Below, one piece after another: positions 26,131 through 34,561 of a DNA stretch of 53,261 nt. The translations under genes and the position numbers were made by a program. Origin of the DNA: Vicinamibacterales bacterium (GTDB lineage: Bacteria; Acidobacteriota; Vicinamibacteria; Vicinamibacterales; UBA2999); contig JAWKHS010000029.1 in the NCBI GenBank assembly GCA_041394705.1, forward strand, positions 1-53,261, in the 5' to 3' direction. The stretch's first letter is position 1. Every line of letters begins with the position of its first letter. The notes beneath the pieces were generated by a model. That model made no database searches and was not told where the DNA came from. It saw only the letters and a program-made list of their open reading frames with translations.

Positions 26131-28617
26131 TCACCTCGCCGTGGTCGGCGGCCGCCGGTGCCGCGTCGCGCGCTCGTACGCGTAGGCGAGCTGGAGCACG
26201 TGCCGGTCGTCCCACAGGCGGCCGAGGAACGACACGCCGACCGGATACCGGTCGCCCATGAAGCCGGCGGGCACCGTGACCTGCGGCAGCCCGGTGTAGG
26301 CGCTTTCCTGGCACGTGCCGGGTTCGCTCCCATAGCGCTGGGCGCCACCTTCGTGCGTGTGCGGCCGCGCCTGGTTCGCGGGATAGATCAGGGCGTCCAC
26401 CTTCTGGGCGTCCATCGCGGCCACGATCAGATCCCGGTAGCCGGCGCGGGCGGCGAAGAAGCCCGCGGTCGTCTGTCCCGCCGGCGGCGGCTGCAGGGCC
26501 CCCTCGAGCCGGCGCTGGCCGCCGGGCGCCATCTTGCCGGACCGGATCAGCTCCTCGATCGTCATGACCGTCTCGCCGGGCTGCGCCCCGCGGGCGAGGT
26601 AGGCCTCCCAGCCGGCCTTGAGCGATCCCGGCGCCGAACCGCGGGCCTTGTCGTAGGCCTCGTCGTAGTCCGCGATCGCCACGTCCACCACGGTCGCGCC
26701 CGCGGCCTGCAACTCCTGCGCGACCCGGTCCAGGATGGCGGCCGCCTCGCGCTCGCCCGTGATGCCCACGAAGCGCTGTCGGAACAGGCCGATCCTGGCG
26801 CCCTTCAGCGTCGCGGTGGCCAGGCCGGCGGCGAAGGGCGGACCGGTGTGCGCGACCGATTCGAGGGTGGCGGGATCCGCCGGGTCGATGCCGGTCACGA
26901 GATCGAGCGCGTAGGCGATGTCCACGACGGACGTGCCCATCGGTCCCACGGCGTCGTTGTAGGTGTTGAGCGGCATCACGCCGGCGCGGCTCGTGTAGCC
27001 CCGGGTCGTCCGGATCGTGGCGAGCGATGCGAAGCCGGCGGGATTCGAGAGCGAATTGCAGGTGTCGGTGCCGAAGGCGAGCGTGGCCAGGCTGGTGGCC
27101 ACCGCCGTCGCGCTGCCTCCGCTCGATCCCGACGTGGACAGTGATGGGTCGTAGGCGTTCCCGACGGTCCCGCCGACGGTGCTCACGCCGAAGTCGCCGA
27201 AGGGGAACTCGTCGAGGTTGGCCTTGCCGAGAATCACGGCGCCGCCCGCCTTCATCCGGGCCGCGACGCGAGAGTCCACGCGCGGGTAGTGGTCGCGGAG
27301 GGCCAGGGCGCCGCCGGTCGTCGGCAGCTCCGTCGTGTCGATGTTGTCCTTGAGCACGATGGGCACGCCGTGGAAGAGACTGCGCACCCGGCCGGTGCCC
27401 GGTCCGGTTCCGAGCCGCTCGCGGTCGCGCGCGCGGGCGTCGGCGATCGCGTGCGGATTCAGCGCGAGGATGGCGCGGAAGGTCGGGCCGTTGCGGTCGT
27501 ACAGCGTCGCGCGCGTCAGGTACTCGCGCACGATGTCCTCGCTGGTCGTCGCGCCCTCGCCCATGGCCGTCTGGAGGCCGACCACGCTCTGCCCGACCAC
27601 CGGGATTGGCGGGGGCGGCTGTCCCGGCAGCGGCGTCCAGTTGACGACCGTCCCGCGCTGATACGGCGTGAGGCCGCGCATGTCCGGAGACGCGACGAGC
27701 CGCCGCGCGATTCCGGTCACGCGGGCGATCTCGCTGCCGGCGGCGGGCACGCGCGCGTCGGCACCCGCGTACACGGGCTCGCTCCAGGTGGACAGCAGCC
27801 CGTCCCGGCGCGGGATGGGAAAGCCGCCCCGGGGGTCGTACACCTCGCTCAGGCCCTTGGCCACGAACGTGACCAGGGCCTTGGTCTCGCCCGGTCCCAG
27901 CTCGAGGCGGAACACGTAGCCGACGTGCGCCGGGTCGAAGCCGGGATAGGCGTCGGTGAACGGGTTGGCGTACATGTCGCCGGCCCGCTGGAACACGGAC
28001 GCGGCCGCGGCATCGCCGAGGACGTGCGCCGACGGGCCGTGGCCGGACGGGCCCTGCATCGGGTCGGCGGCCTGCCGGGCGTTCTGCATGACCGTGACGA
28101 AGGTGTCGCGCTGGTCGATCACGCGATCGCCGCTCGACGTGACCGCCACCGCCACCAGGCCGCCGTCTTCGTAGGCGCCGGTCGCGCCGCCCCACGCCAC
28201 CTCGACCACGCGTGGCTCCGGCGTCGCGTTGAAGAAGCTGTCGTAGTAGCGCAGGTAGTCCTCGCCCGAGGGCGCGAAGATCGCCCGCGCCACGACGACG
28301 CCATCGGCCAGCACCGGGGTGATGCTGTCGAACCGCTCTCCGTCGTGGGCCAGGCCGAAGCCGTGCAGGTAGCGGTTCACCACGGTCGGGGCGGCGCCGG
28401 CGCCGTGCCGGACCTCGAGCTTCAGGTAGCCGAAGCCGTTGAAGGGATTCGCCCGTCCCCCGGTGGCGATGCCGCCGCTGTCCTGCGCCCAGGGCGACGT
28501 GTCCTGGATGTCCCAGAACTGGCCGTCGCTCGAGGCCAGGCGGGTGACGGCGGACGCGGGCTGCAGGAGCAGCGCCGCGGCCAATGTGGACACGGCCACG
28601 AGAAGTGGGGCTCGCAT
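26131..28617 (-). CDS. Exported amidase with an extra N-terminal beta-rich domain
   Basis: At 828 residues this is much longer than a typical amidase-signature enzyme (about 480-580). After a signal peptide (ALLLQPASA) come about 320 residues with no recognisable enzymatic motif, rich in short beta segments (YLKLEVRHG, GYVFRLELGPGETKALVTFVAKG), probably a binding module. The amidase domain (about 340-828) has the full triad: Lys423 in IVLKDN, Ser498 in GSSGG, nucleophile Ser522 in GTDTCNSLSNPAG. As in the lipoprotein amidase upstream, an Asn precedes the nucleophile; here the next position reads NSLSNP rather than GSIRIP. TAGACT lies 6 nt before the ATG, suggesting a leaderless transcript. 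Substrate unknown. Confidence 0.9.
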   Translation of the reverse strand: MRAPLLVAVSTLAAALLLQPASAVTRLASSDGQFWDIQDTSPWAQDSGGIATGGRANPFNGFGYLKLEVRHGAGAAPTVVNRYLHGFGLAHDGERFDSITPVLADGVVVARAIFAPSGEDYLRYYDSFFNATPEPRVVEVAWGGATGAYEDGGLVAVAVTSSGDRVIDQRDTFVTVMQNARQAADPMQGPSGHGPSAHVLGDAAAASVFQRAGDMYANPFTDAYPGFDPAHVGYVFRLELGPGETKALVTFVAKGLSEVYDPRGGFPIPRRDGLLSTWSEPVYAGADARVPAAGSEIARVTGIARRLVASPDMRGLTPYQRGTVVNWTPLPGQPPPPIPVVGQSVVGLQTAMGEGATTSEDIVREYLTRATLYDRNGPTFRAILALNPHAIADARARDRERLGTGPGTGRVRSLFHGVPIVLKDNIDTTELPTTGGALALRDHYPRVDSRVAARMKAGGAVILGKANLDEFPFGDFGVSTVGGTVGNAYDPSLSTSGSSGGSATAVATSLATLAFGTDTCNSLSNPAGFASLATIRTTRGYTSRAGVMPLNTYNDAVGPMGTSVVDIAYALDLVTGIDPADPATLESVAHTGPPFAAGLATATLKGARIGLFRQRFVGITGEREAAAILDRVAQELQAAGATVVDVAIADYDEAYDKARGSAPGSLKAGWEAYLARGAQPGETVMTIEELIRSGKMAPGGQRRLEGALQPPPAGQTTAGFFAARAGYRDLIVAAMDAQKVDALIYPANQARPHTHEGGAQRYGSEPGTCQESAYTGLPQVTVPAGFMGDRYPVGVSFLGRLWDDRHVLQLAYAYERATRHRRPPTTAR

Positions 28618-28623
28618 GCGCGG

Positions 28624-28629
28624 AGTCTA
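28624..28629 (-). promoter_or_regulatory. -10 box TAGACT, leaderless start of the long amidase
   Basis: TAGACT ends 6 nt before the ATG at 28617, with no ribosome binding site between them. Confidence 0.5.
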
Positions 28630-28762
28630 CCAAGCCCTGGGCGCGCGTCCAGTCCGGCCCGCGCTCGCGCATGGGCATGCACCCGCGTGCCGATGGCGCC
28701 GTGTCGTCACGCGCCCGTGACATGCGACGCCAGCGCCGCCGCGGCGGGCCGATCCCACGTGC

Positions 28763-28768
28763 TAAGCT
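28763..28768 (+). promoter_or_regulatory. -10 box TAAGCT upstream of the sulfation operon
   Basis: TAAGCT ends 8 nt before the GTG at 28777, so the operon transcript probably starts at the GTG. An ATG nine bases downstream (28786) is the alternative start. Confidence 0.5.
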
Positions 28769-28776
28769 GACGCGCA

Positions 28777-30558
28777 GTGGGATTGATGCCAATCGTGGTC
28801 GTGGGCCACGTCGACCACGGCAAGAGCACCATCGTCGGCCGCATCCTCGCGGACTCCGGTTCCCTTCCAGACGGCAAGCTCGAACAGGTGCGGGAGCTGT
28901 GCGCCCGCACCTCCAAGCCGTTCGAGTACGCCTTCCTGCTCGACGCGCTGAAGGACGAGCGCGCGCAGGGCATCACGATCGACTCGGCGCGCGTCTTCTT
29001 CAAGAGCGCGGCCCGGCACTACGTCATCATCGACGCGCCGGGGCACGTCGAGTTCCTGAAGAACATGATCACGGGCGCCGCGCGCGCCGAGGCGGCGCTG
29101 CTCGTCGTGGACGCGCGGGAAGGCGTGCAGGAGAACTCGCGTCGCCACGCCACGATGCTCTCGATGCTCGGCATCCGCCACGTGGCCGTGCTCGTCAACA
29201 AGATGGACCTCGTGGGCTGGTCGCACGAGGCGTTCGACGCGATCGTCGCCGAGATGACGGCGTTCCTGGCGCGCGTGGACGTCGCGGCGGCGGCCTTCGT
29301 GCCGGTGTCGGGCCGCGAGGGCGTCAACCTGGTGACCCGCGGCGCCGACACGCCCTGGTACGGGGGCCCGACGGTGCTGGAGGTGCTGGACGGCTTCGCC
29401 GAGCCCGCCGCGCCCACGGCGCTCGCGTTCCGGATGCCCGTGCAGGACGTCTACCGCTTCACCAAGTTCGGCGACGACCGGCGGATCGTCGCCGGCACGG
29501 TGGATACCGGCACCCTCCGTCCCGGCGAGCACGTGGTGTTCTACCCGTCGGGCAAGCGGACGCGCGTCCGGGCGATCGAGGCCTTCAACCGACCGCCGCG
29601 CGAGCGCGCCGAAGCCGGCGAGGCCGTCGGGTTCACGTTGGAGGAGCAGGTCTACGCGGTGCGCGGGGAACTGGCCGCCCTGGCCGCCGACCCGCCGCCG
29701 CTCGTGTCGACGCGGATGCGCGTGAGCCTGTTCTGGCTCGGACGTTCGCCGCTCGTGGAGCAGAAGGATTACGTCCTGCGCCTGGGCACGGCGCGCGTGC
29801 CGATGCGCGTCGAGCGCATCGAGCAGGTGCTCGACGCGTCGGACCTGGCCGGCGGCGCCCGCGCGCGCGTCGAGCGCAACGAGATCGCCGAGTGCGTGCT
29901 GAAGCTGAAGCGCGCGATCGCCTTCGACCTGCGCGCCGACCTGCCGCAGACCGGCCGCTTCGTCATCATCGACGGCTACGAGATCCAGGGCGGCGGCATC
30001 GTCCGCGAGTCGCTGCCGGACCGCGAGGACTGGGCGCGCAGCAAGGTGCTCCTGCGCAACCAGAAATGGGAGAGCAGCCTCGTCGCGCCCGAGCGCCGCG
30101 CCCAGCGCTTCAGCCAGCGGCCGACGCTCCTGTTCGTGACCGGCGATCGGGACATCGACAGGAAGGGCCTCGCCAAGGAGCTCGAAGCGCACCTCTTCGC
30201 CGCCGGGCGGAACGTCTACTTCGTGGGCATGGCCAACATGCTCTACGGCGTGGACGCCGACATCGACCGCACGTCCACGAACCGCGCCGAGCACTTCCGG
30301 CGCCTCGGCGAGCTGGCGCACCTGATGCTCGACGCCGGCGTGCTGCTCATCGTGAGCGCCGCCGAGCTGACGCAGGACGACCTGGAGATCGTGAAGGTCA
30401 GCGTGCCGGCCGAGCGGATCGCCACCATCTGGCTCGGGCCGTCGGTCACGACCGACATCGCCTGCGACCTCCTGGTGACGCCCTCAGCCGAGCAGAACGC
30501 CATCGACGTCGTCGAGACGATGCTGCAGGACCGCGGGGTGATCTTCCGGCCATGGTAG
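28777..30558 (+). CDS. cysN: Sulfate adenylyltransferase GTPase subunit CysN with a degenerate APS-kinase-like C-terminal domain
   Basis: The 593-residue protein is the GTP-driven large subunit of ATP sulfurylase, which with CysD makes APS from ATP and sulfate. GTPase motifs are intact: G1 GHVDHGKST (10-18), G3 DAPGH (86-90), G4 NKMD (141-144), and then two EF-Tu-like beta-barrels to about residue 440. Residues about 445-593 align by eye with APS kinase (TLLFVTG, KELEAHLFAAGRNVYFVGMAN, EHFRRLGELAHLMLDAGVLL). The P-loop is lost, however: GDRDIDRK replaces GLSGSGKS at 456-463, and the FISPYR-type segment is missing. So it has the CysNC (NodQ-like) architecture with a dead kinase. The stop overlaps the next start (ATGGTAG). 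Confidence 0.93.
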   Translation: MGLMPIVVVGHVDHGKSTIVGRILADSGSLPDGKLEQVRELCARTSKPFEYAFLLDALKDERAQGITIDSARVFFKSAARHYVIIDAPGHVEFLKNMITGAARAEAALLVVDAREGVQENSRRHATMLSMLGIRHVAVLVNKMDLVGWSHEAFDAIVAEMTAFLARVDVAAAAFVPVSGREGVNLVTRGADTPWYGGPTVLEVLDGFAEPAAPTALAFRMPVQDVYRFTKFGDDRRIVAGTVDTGTLRPGEHVVFYPSGKRTRVRAIEAFNRPPRERAEAGEAVGFTLEEQVYAVRGELAALAADPPPLVSTRMRVSLFWLGRSPLVEQKDYVLRLGTARVPMRVERIEQVLDASDLAGGARARVERNEIAECVLKLKRAIAFDLRADLPQTGRFVIIDGYEIQGGGIVRESLPDREDWARSKVLLRNQKWESSLVAPERRAQRFSQRPTLLFVTGDRDIDRKGLAKELEAHLFAAGRNVYFVGMANMLYGVDADIDRTSTNRAEHFRRLGELAHLMLDAGVLLIVSAAELTQDDLEIVKVSVPAERIATIWLGPSVTTDIACDLLVTPSAEQNAIDVVETMLQDRGVIFRPW

Positions 30559-31868
30559 CCGCCGGTCCGTCCGTGCCGTCGGCGCTGCTGCCGGCCATCG
30601 TCGCCCTGGCCGAGGAGGCTGGCCGGGTCATCGAGGCCGGGCGGGCGGCCGGGCCGATCGCGGCCGAGGCGAAGGCGGACGGGTCTCCGGTGACGAAACC
30701 GGATCGCGAGTCGCACGCCGTCATCGCGGCAGGGCTCGCGTCGCTCACGCCCGGCGTTCCGGTGGTGAGCGAGGAGGGGCGCATCGCCGCGGAGGGGGAG
30801 CGCGCGGGCTGGACGCGGTTCTGGCTCGTCGATCCCCTCGACGGCACCAAGGAGTTCGTGGCGGGCCGTCCCGAGTACACCGTGAACATCGCGCTCCTCG
30901 AGGACGGCGTGCCCGTCCTTGGCGTGGTGCACGTCCCGCGCGACGGCACGACCTACGCCGCCGCCGCTGGCGCCGGGAGCTGGCGGTACCGGCCCGGGCA
31001 ACCGGCCGCGCGGCTGTTCGCGAGCCCGCCTCCGGCCGGGGCCGGGTTGCGCGTGGCCGAGAGCCGCTCGCACGGCTCTCCCGAACTCGACGATCTCCTC
31101 GCCGCCTACCCAGTCCGCGAGCGCATCACGATTGGCAGCTCCCTGAAGTTCTGCCTCGTGGCGGAGGGAACGGCCGACTGCTACATCCGCCTCGGCCCCA
31201 CCATGGAGTGGGACGTGGCCGCCGGGGACGCCGTGTTCCGCTGGGCCGTGCCCGACGGCGCACCGCCGCACGCCTCGCCCCTCGTCTACAACAAGCCGGA
31301 CCTCCGGAACGGCGCCTTCACCATCGGCTTCCTCCCGCCGCCGCCCGCGGTCGTGTGGCTCACCGGCCTCTCCGGGTCGGGCAAGAGCACGATCGCGGCC
31401 CCGCTCGTGGACACGCTCCGCGCGCGCGGCGCCCGCGTGGAATGGCTGGACGGCGACGCCATCCGCGAGGTGTTTCCGTCCACGGGGTTCACGCGGCCGG
31501 ATCGCGACGCGCACATCAGGCGCGTCGGGTACATGGCGAGCCGCCTCGAGGCCCACGGCGTGACGGTGGTGGCCACGCTCGTGTCGCCCTATCGCGACTC
31601 GCGGCAGTTCGTCCGCGGCCTCTGCGCCCGGTTCGTGGAGGTCCACGTCGCCACGGACGTCGCGGAGTGCGAGCGGCGCGACCCGAAGGGCCTCTACCGG
31701 CGGGCGCGGGCGGGCCAGATCGCCAATTTCACGGGCCTCGACGATCCGTACGAGGCGCCCGAGGCGCCCGAGGTCACCATCGACACCGCGGCGCTGGCGC
31801 CCGCCGCCGCCGCCGCGCGGATCCTCGCGCACCTCGAGCGCCAGCCCGCGGCGGCTTCACGCCCCTGA
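30552..31868 (+). CDS. CysQ-CysC fusion: PAP phosphatase fused to APS kinase
   Basis: The 438-residue product joins two enzymes. Residues 1-265 are an inositol-monophosphatase-fold 3'(2'),5'-bisphosphate nucleotidase (CysQ): Glu74-Glu75 in SEEG, metal motif Asp94-Pro-Leu-Asp97-Gly-Thr, GSSLKFCLVAEGTADCY and Asp221 in EWDVAAGDAVF. Residues 268-438 are an intact APS kinase (CysC): P-loop GLSGSGKST (272-280), LDGDAIREVF, TLVSPYRDSRQ, and FVEVHVATDVAECERRDPKGLYRRARAGQIANFTGLDDPYE-type lid sequence. CysC makes PAPS; CysQ degrades PAP, the product of sulfotransferases. The fusion thus holds the last activation step and the clean-up step in one chain. Translation is coupled to cysN by a 7-bp overlap, and cysD follows 7 bp later. 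Confidence 0.93.
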   Translation: MVAAGPSVPSALLPAIVALAEEAGRVIEAGRAAGPIAAEAKADGSPVTKPDRESHAVIAAGLASLTPGVPVVSEEGRIAAEGERAGWTRFWLVDPLDGTKEFVAGRPEYTVNIALLEDGVPVLGVVHVPRDGTTYAAAAGAGSWRYRPGQPAARLFASPPPAGAGLRVAESRSHGSPELDDLLAAYPVRERITIGSSLKFCLVAEGTADCYIRLGPTMEWDVAAGDAVFRWAVPDGAPPHASPLVYNKPDLRNGAFTIGFLPPPPAVVWLTGLSGSGKSTIAAPLVDTLRARGARVEWLDGDAIREVFPSTGFTRPDRDAHIRRVGYMASRLEAHGVTVVATLVSPYRDSRQFVRGLCARFVEVHVATDVAECERRDPKGLYRRARAGQIANFTGLDDPYEAPEAPEVTIDTAALAPAAAAARILAHLERQPAAASRP

Positions 31869-31875
31869 CCCTGCC

Positions 31876-32754
31876 ATGACGCACCTGGACGAGCTGGAAC
31901 ATCGAAGCGTGCACATCCTGCGGGAGGCCTATGCGAGCTTCAAGCACCTGTGCATGCTCTGGTCGATCGGCAAGGACAGCACGGTGCTCCTGTGGCTGGC
32001 GCGCAAGGCGTTCTTCGGGCACGTGCCGTTCCCGCTGGTTCACATCGACACGTCGTTCAAGATCCCCGAGATGATCGCGTATCGCGACCGCCTGGTGGCC
32101 GAGTGGGGGCTCACCATGATCTACGGCCAGAACACCGAGGCGCTGGCCGCGGGCCGGACGTTCCCGGGCGGCGCGGTCGATCGGCTGACGTGCTGCGGAC
32201 TCCTGAAGACGCAGGCGCTGAAGGACACGCTGAGCGGGGAAGGCGCGCGGTTCCGGTTCAACCACGCCACCCGCGCCTACGAGCGCGATCCCAACACCGA
32301 GGCCTACACGGGCGTCATCGTCGGCGCGCGCGCCGACGAGGAGGGCAGCCGGTCCAAGGAGCGCTACTTCTCGCCGCGCACGAAGCACAACGCCTGGGAC
32401 GTCGCCGAGCAGCCGCCCGAATTCTGGAACCAGTACAAGACGGACTTCGCGCCGGGGACGCACGTGCGGATCCACCCGCTGCTCGACTGGACGGAACTGA
32501 ACGTGTGGGAGTACATCGAGGCCGAGCAGATCCCGGTGGTCTCGCTCTACTTCGATCAGGGCACGGGCACGCGCTACCGGTCGCTCGGCTGCGCGCCGTG
32601 CACCGCGCCGATTGCGTCCACGGCCCGCACCGTGGCCGACATCGTGGCCGAGCTCCGCACCGGACAGTTGAAGAACATCGCCGAGCGCTCGGGCCGGGCC
32701 CAGGATGCGGCCGACGGCGGCCTCGAGTCCCTGCGGCGCGACGGCTACATGTAG
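31876..32754 (+). CDS. cysD: Sulfate adenylyltransferase subunit CysD with APS-reductase-type cysteines
   Basis: The 292-residue protein is a PP-loop ATPase of the CysD type: the PP-loop SIGKDS (30-35), FPLVHIDTSFKIPEM and GARADEEGSRSKERYFSPR match E. coli CysD, which adenylylates sulfate. Two things differ. First, the region before the conserved LGC motif lacks the long insertion of E. coli CysD. Second, it has Cys106-Cys107 (LTCCGLLKT) and Cys239-Ala-Pro-Cys242 (SLGCAPCT), the CC...CxxC pattern that holds a [4Fe-4S] cluster in assimilatory APS reductases. The C-terminal catalytic ECGLH motif of those reductases is absent, so reductase activity is unlikely. It is the third gene of the operon, after cysN and cysQC, an unusual order. 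Confidence 0.88.
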   Translation: MTHLDELEHRSVHILREAYASFKHLCMLWSIGKDSTVLLWLARKAFFGHVPFPLVHIDTSFKIPEMIAYRDRLVAEWGLTMIYGQNTEALAAGRTFPGGAVDRLTCCGLLKTQALKDTLSGEGARFRFNHATRAYERDPNTEAYTGVIVGARADEEGSRSKERYFSPRTKHNAWDVAEQPPEFWNQYKTDFAPGTHVRIHPLLDWTELNVWEYIEAEQIPVVSLYFDQGTGTRYRSLGCAPCTAPIASTARTVADIVAELRTGQLKNIAERSGRAQDAADGGLESLRRDGYM

Positions 32755-32761
32755 GGCCGCG

Positions 32762-34549
32762 ATGAGCGGGCAGGCCTGGCTCACCCTCGCCACCGTCGGC
32801 GCGATGATGGCGGCCCTGGCCACCAACCGCGTCGGCGCGGACCTGGTGATGGTCGGGGGACTCGCGGTCCTGCTCGCCACGGGCGTCGTCGGCCCCGCCG
32901 ATGCCTTCTCCGGGTTCTCCAACGAAGGGCTGCTGACGGTCGCGTTCCTCTACGTGATCGTCGCCGGCCTGCGGCACAGCGGCGTCGTGAGCCTGCTCTC
33001 CGCGCGGCTCCTGGGGCGCCCGCGGTCCGAGTTCGACGCGCAGGCGCGGGTGGTGCTGCCCGTGGCGGCCATCAGCGCGTTCATGAACAACACGCCGCTC
33101 GTGGCGGTGTACCTGCCGATGCTCGACGGCTTCGCGCGCCGCTACCGGCTGGCGCCGTCCCGCCTGTTCCTGCCGCTGTCCTACGCCGCCATCCTGGGCG
33201 GGGTCTGCACGCTCATCGGGACGAGCACGAACGTGGTCATCAACGGCCTCATCCTCGAGCACAACCGTCAGCCCGGGGCGACCCAGATCATGCCGTTCGG
33301 GATGTTCACGATCTCGGTCGTGGGCGTGCCCGTGGCCCTGGCCGGGCTGGCGTACATCCTGGCCGCCGGGCGGGCGCTCCTCCCGAGCCGGCAGTCGCCG
33401 ATCGACGCCGACGAGGACCGCCGCCAGTACACCGTGGCGATGCGCGTCTCGTCCACCGCGCCGATGGTCGGCCGGAGCCTCGAGGGCGCCGGGCTCCGGA
33501 ACCTGACGGGCCTCTTCCTCGCGCACATCGAGCGGCAGGGCGACGTGGAGCACGCCGTCGGCCCCGACGAAGTGATCCACAGCGGCGACGTGCTGGTGTT
33601 CGTGGGCGTCCTGGACTCGATCGTGGACCTGCAGCAGATGCGGGGCCTGACGCCCGTCACCTGGGAGGCCAGCCTCGGCGAGCGCCAGGACAACCGGCTC
33701 ATCGAGGCCGTGATCTCGCCCGCCTCGCCGCTGGTGGGCAAGACGATCCGCGACGGAGGATTCCGCACGAACTACGGCGGTGTGATCGTGGCGGTGCACC
33801 GGCACGGCGAGCGTCTCGGCGGCAAGCTGGGCGACATCCGGCTCCGGGCCGGCGACACGCTGCTCATCGAGGCGCCCCCGGGGTTCGCCCGCCGGCATCG
33901 CGATTCGCTGGCCTTCCACCTGGTCACCGAGCACGAGGGCGCCGCCGCGCCCCGGCACGAACGCGCGTGGCCGGCGATGGCCCTCCTCGCCGCGTTCGTC
34001 GCCGCCTCGGCGTTCGGCTGGCTCGACACGCTCACCGCGGCGATGCTGGCCGCCGGCGGCATGCTGCTCTTCCGGTGCGCCGATGGCGCCCAGGCCCGGG
34101 CCACCGTGGACTGGCAGGTGCTGGTCGTCATCGGCGCCGGCATCGGCATCGGCCGCGCCGTCGAGTCGAGCGGCCTGGCGACGGCGCTGGCGGCGTACGC
34201 GCTGGGCGGCATCGGCCCCGGGCACCAGACGCTGCTCCTGGCGGCGGTCTACCTCCTGACGTGGGCGTTGACGAGCGTCCTGAGCAACAGCGCCGCCGCC
34301 GTGCTGGTCTTTCCCATCGCCCTGCATGCGGCCGACGCGGCCGGATTCGCGTTCGAGCCGTTCGGGATGGCGATCGCGGTGGCCGCCTCGTGCGAGTTCA
34401 CGACGCCCGTGGGCTACCAGACCAACCTCATGGTGCTCGGCCCGGGCGGCTACCGTCCGCTCGACTACGTGCGCTTCGGCGGACCGTTGACGTTACTGTG
34501 CGGTGTCGTGGCCGTCACGGTGTTGTCGTACGTCTACGGTATTCGTTGA
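32762..34549 (+). CDS. SLC13/DASS-family permease with two RCK_C (TrkA-C) domains, likely sulfate transporter
   Basis: The 595-residue membrane protein has an N-terminal helical half (about 1-205) with the SLC13 signature segment SAFMNNTPLVAVYLPM, and ILGGVCTLIGTSTNVVINGL. Two soluble TrkA-C/RCK_C-type domains follow (about 215-385; VGRSLEGAGLR..., VGKTIRDGGFR...). A second helical half has VLSNSAAAVLVFPIAL and SCEFTTPVGYQTNLMVLGPGGY. This arrangement is that of bacterial SLC13 transporters with paired RCK_C domains, several of which move sulfate. Its place between cysD and a sulfotransferase (7 and 12 bp gaps) makes sulfate import the best inference; dicarboxylate transport cannot be excluded from sequence alone. 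Confidence 0.9.
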   Translation: MSGQAWLTLATVGAMMAALATNRVGADLVMVGGLAVLLATGVVGPADAFSGFSNEGLLTVAFLYVIVAGLRHSGVVSLLSARLLGRPRSEFDAQARVVLPVAAISAFMNNTPLVAVYLPMLDGFARRYRLAPSRLFLPLSYAAILGGVCTLIGTSTNVVINGLILEHNRQPGATQIMPFGMFTISVVGVPVALAGLAYILAAGRALLPSRQSPIDADEDRRQYTVAMRVSSTAPMVGRSLEGAGLRNLTGLFLAHIERQGDVEHAVGPDEVIHSGDVLVFVGVLDSIVDLQQMRGLTPVTWEASLGERQDNRLIEAVISPASPLVGKTIRDGGFRTNYGGVIVAVHRHGERLGGKLGDIRLRAGDTLLIEAPPGFARRHRDSLAFHLVTEHEGAAAPRHERAWPAMALLAAFVAASAFGWLDTLTAAMLAAGGMLLFRCADGAQARATVDWQVLVVIGAGIGIGRAVESSGLATALAAYALGGIGPGHQTLLLAAVYLLTWALTSVLSNSAAAVLVFPIALHAADAAGFAFEPFGMAIAVAASCEFTTPVGYQTNLMVLGPGGYRPLDYVRFGGPLTLLCGVVAVTVLSYVYGIR

Positions 34550-34561
34550 TGCGGCACGCCG

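Noticed and set aside
14303..28617. The two amidases as a recent duplication
   Set aside because: They share only family motifs; lengths, N-terminal parts and the sequence around the active site differ widely.
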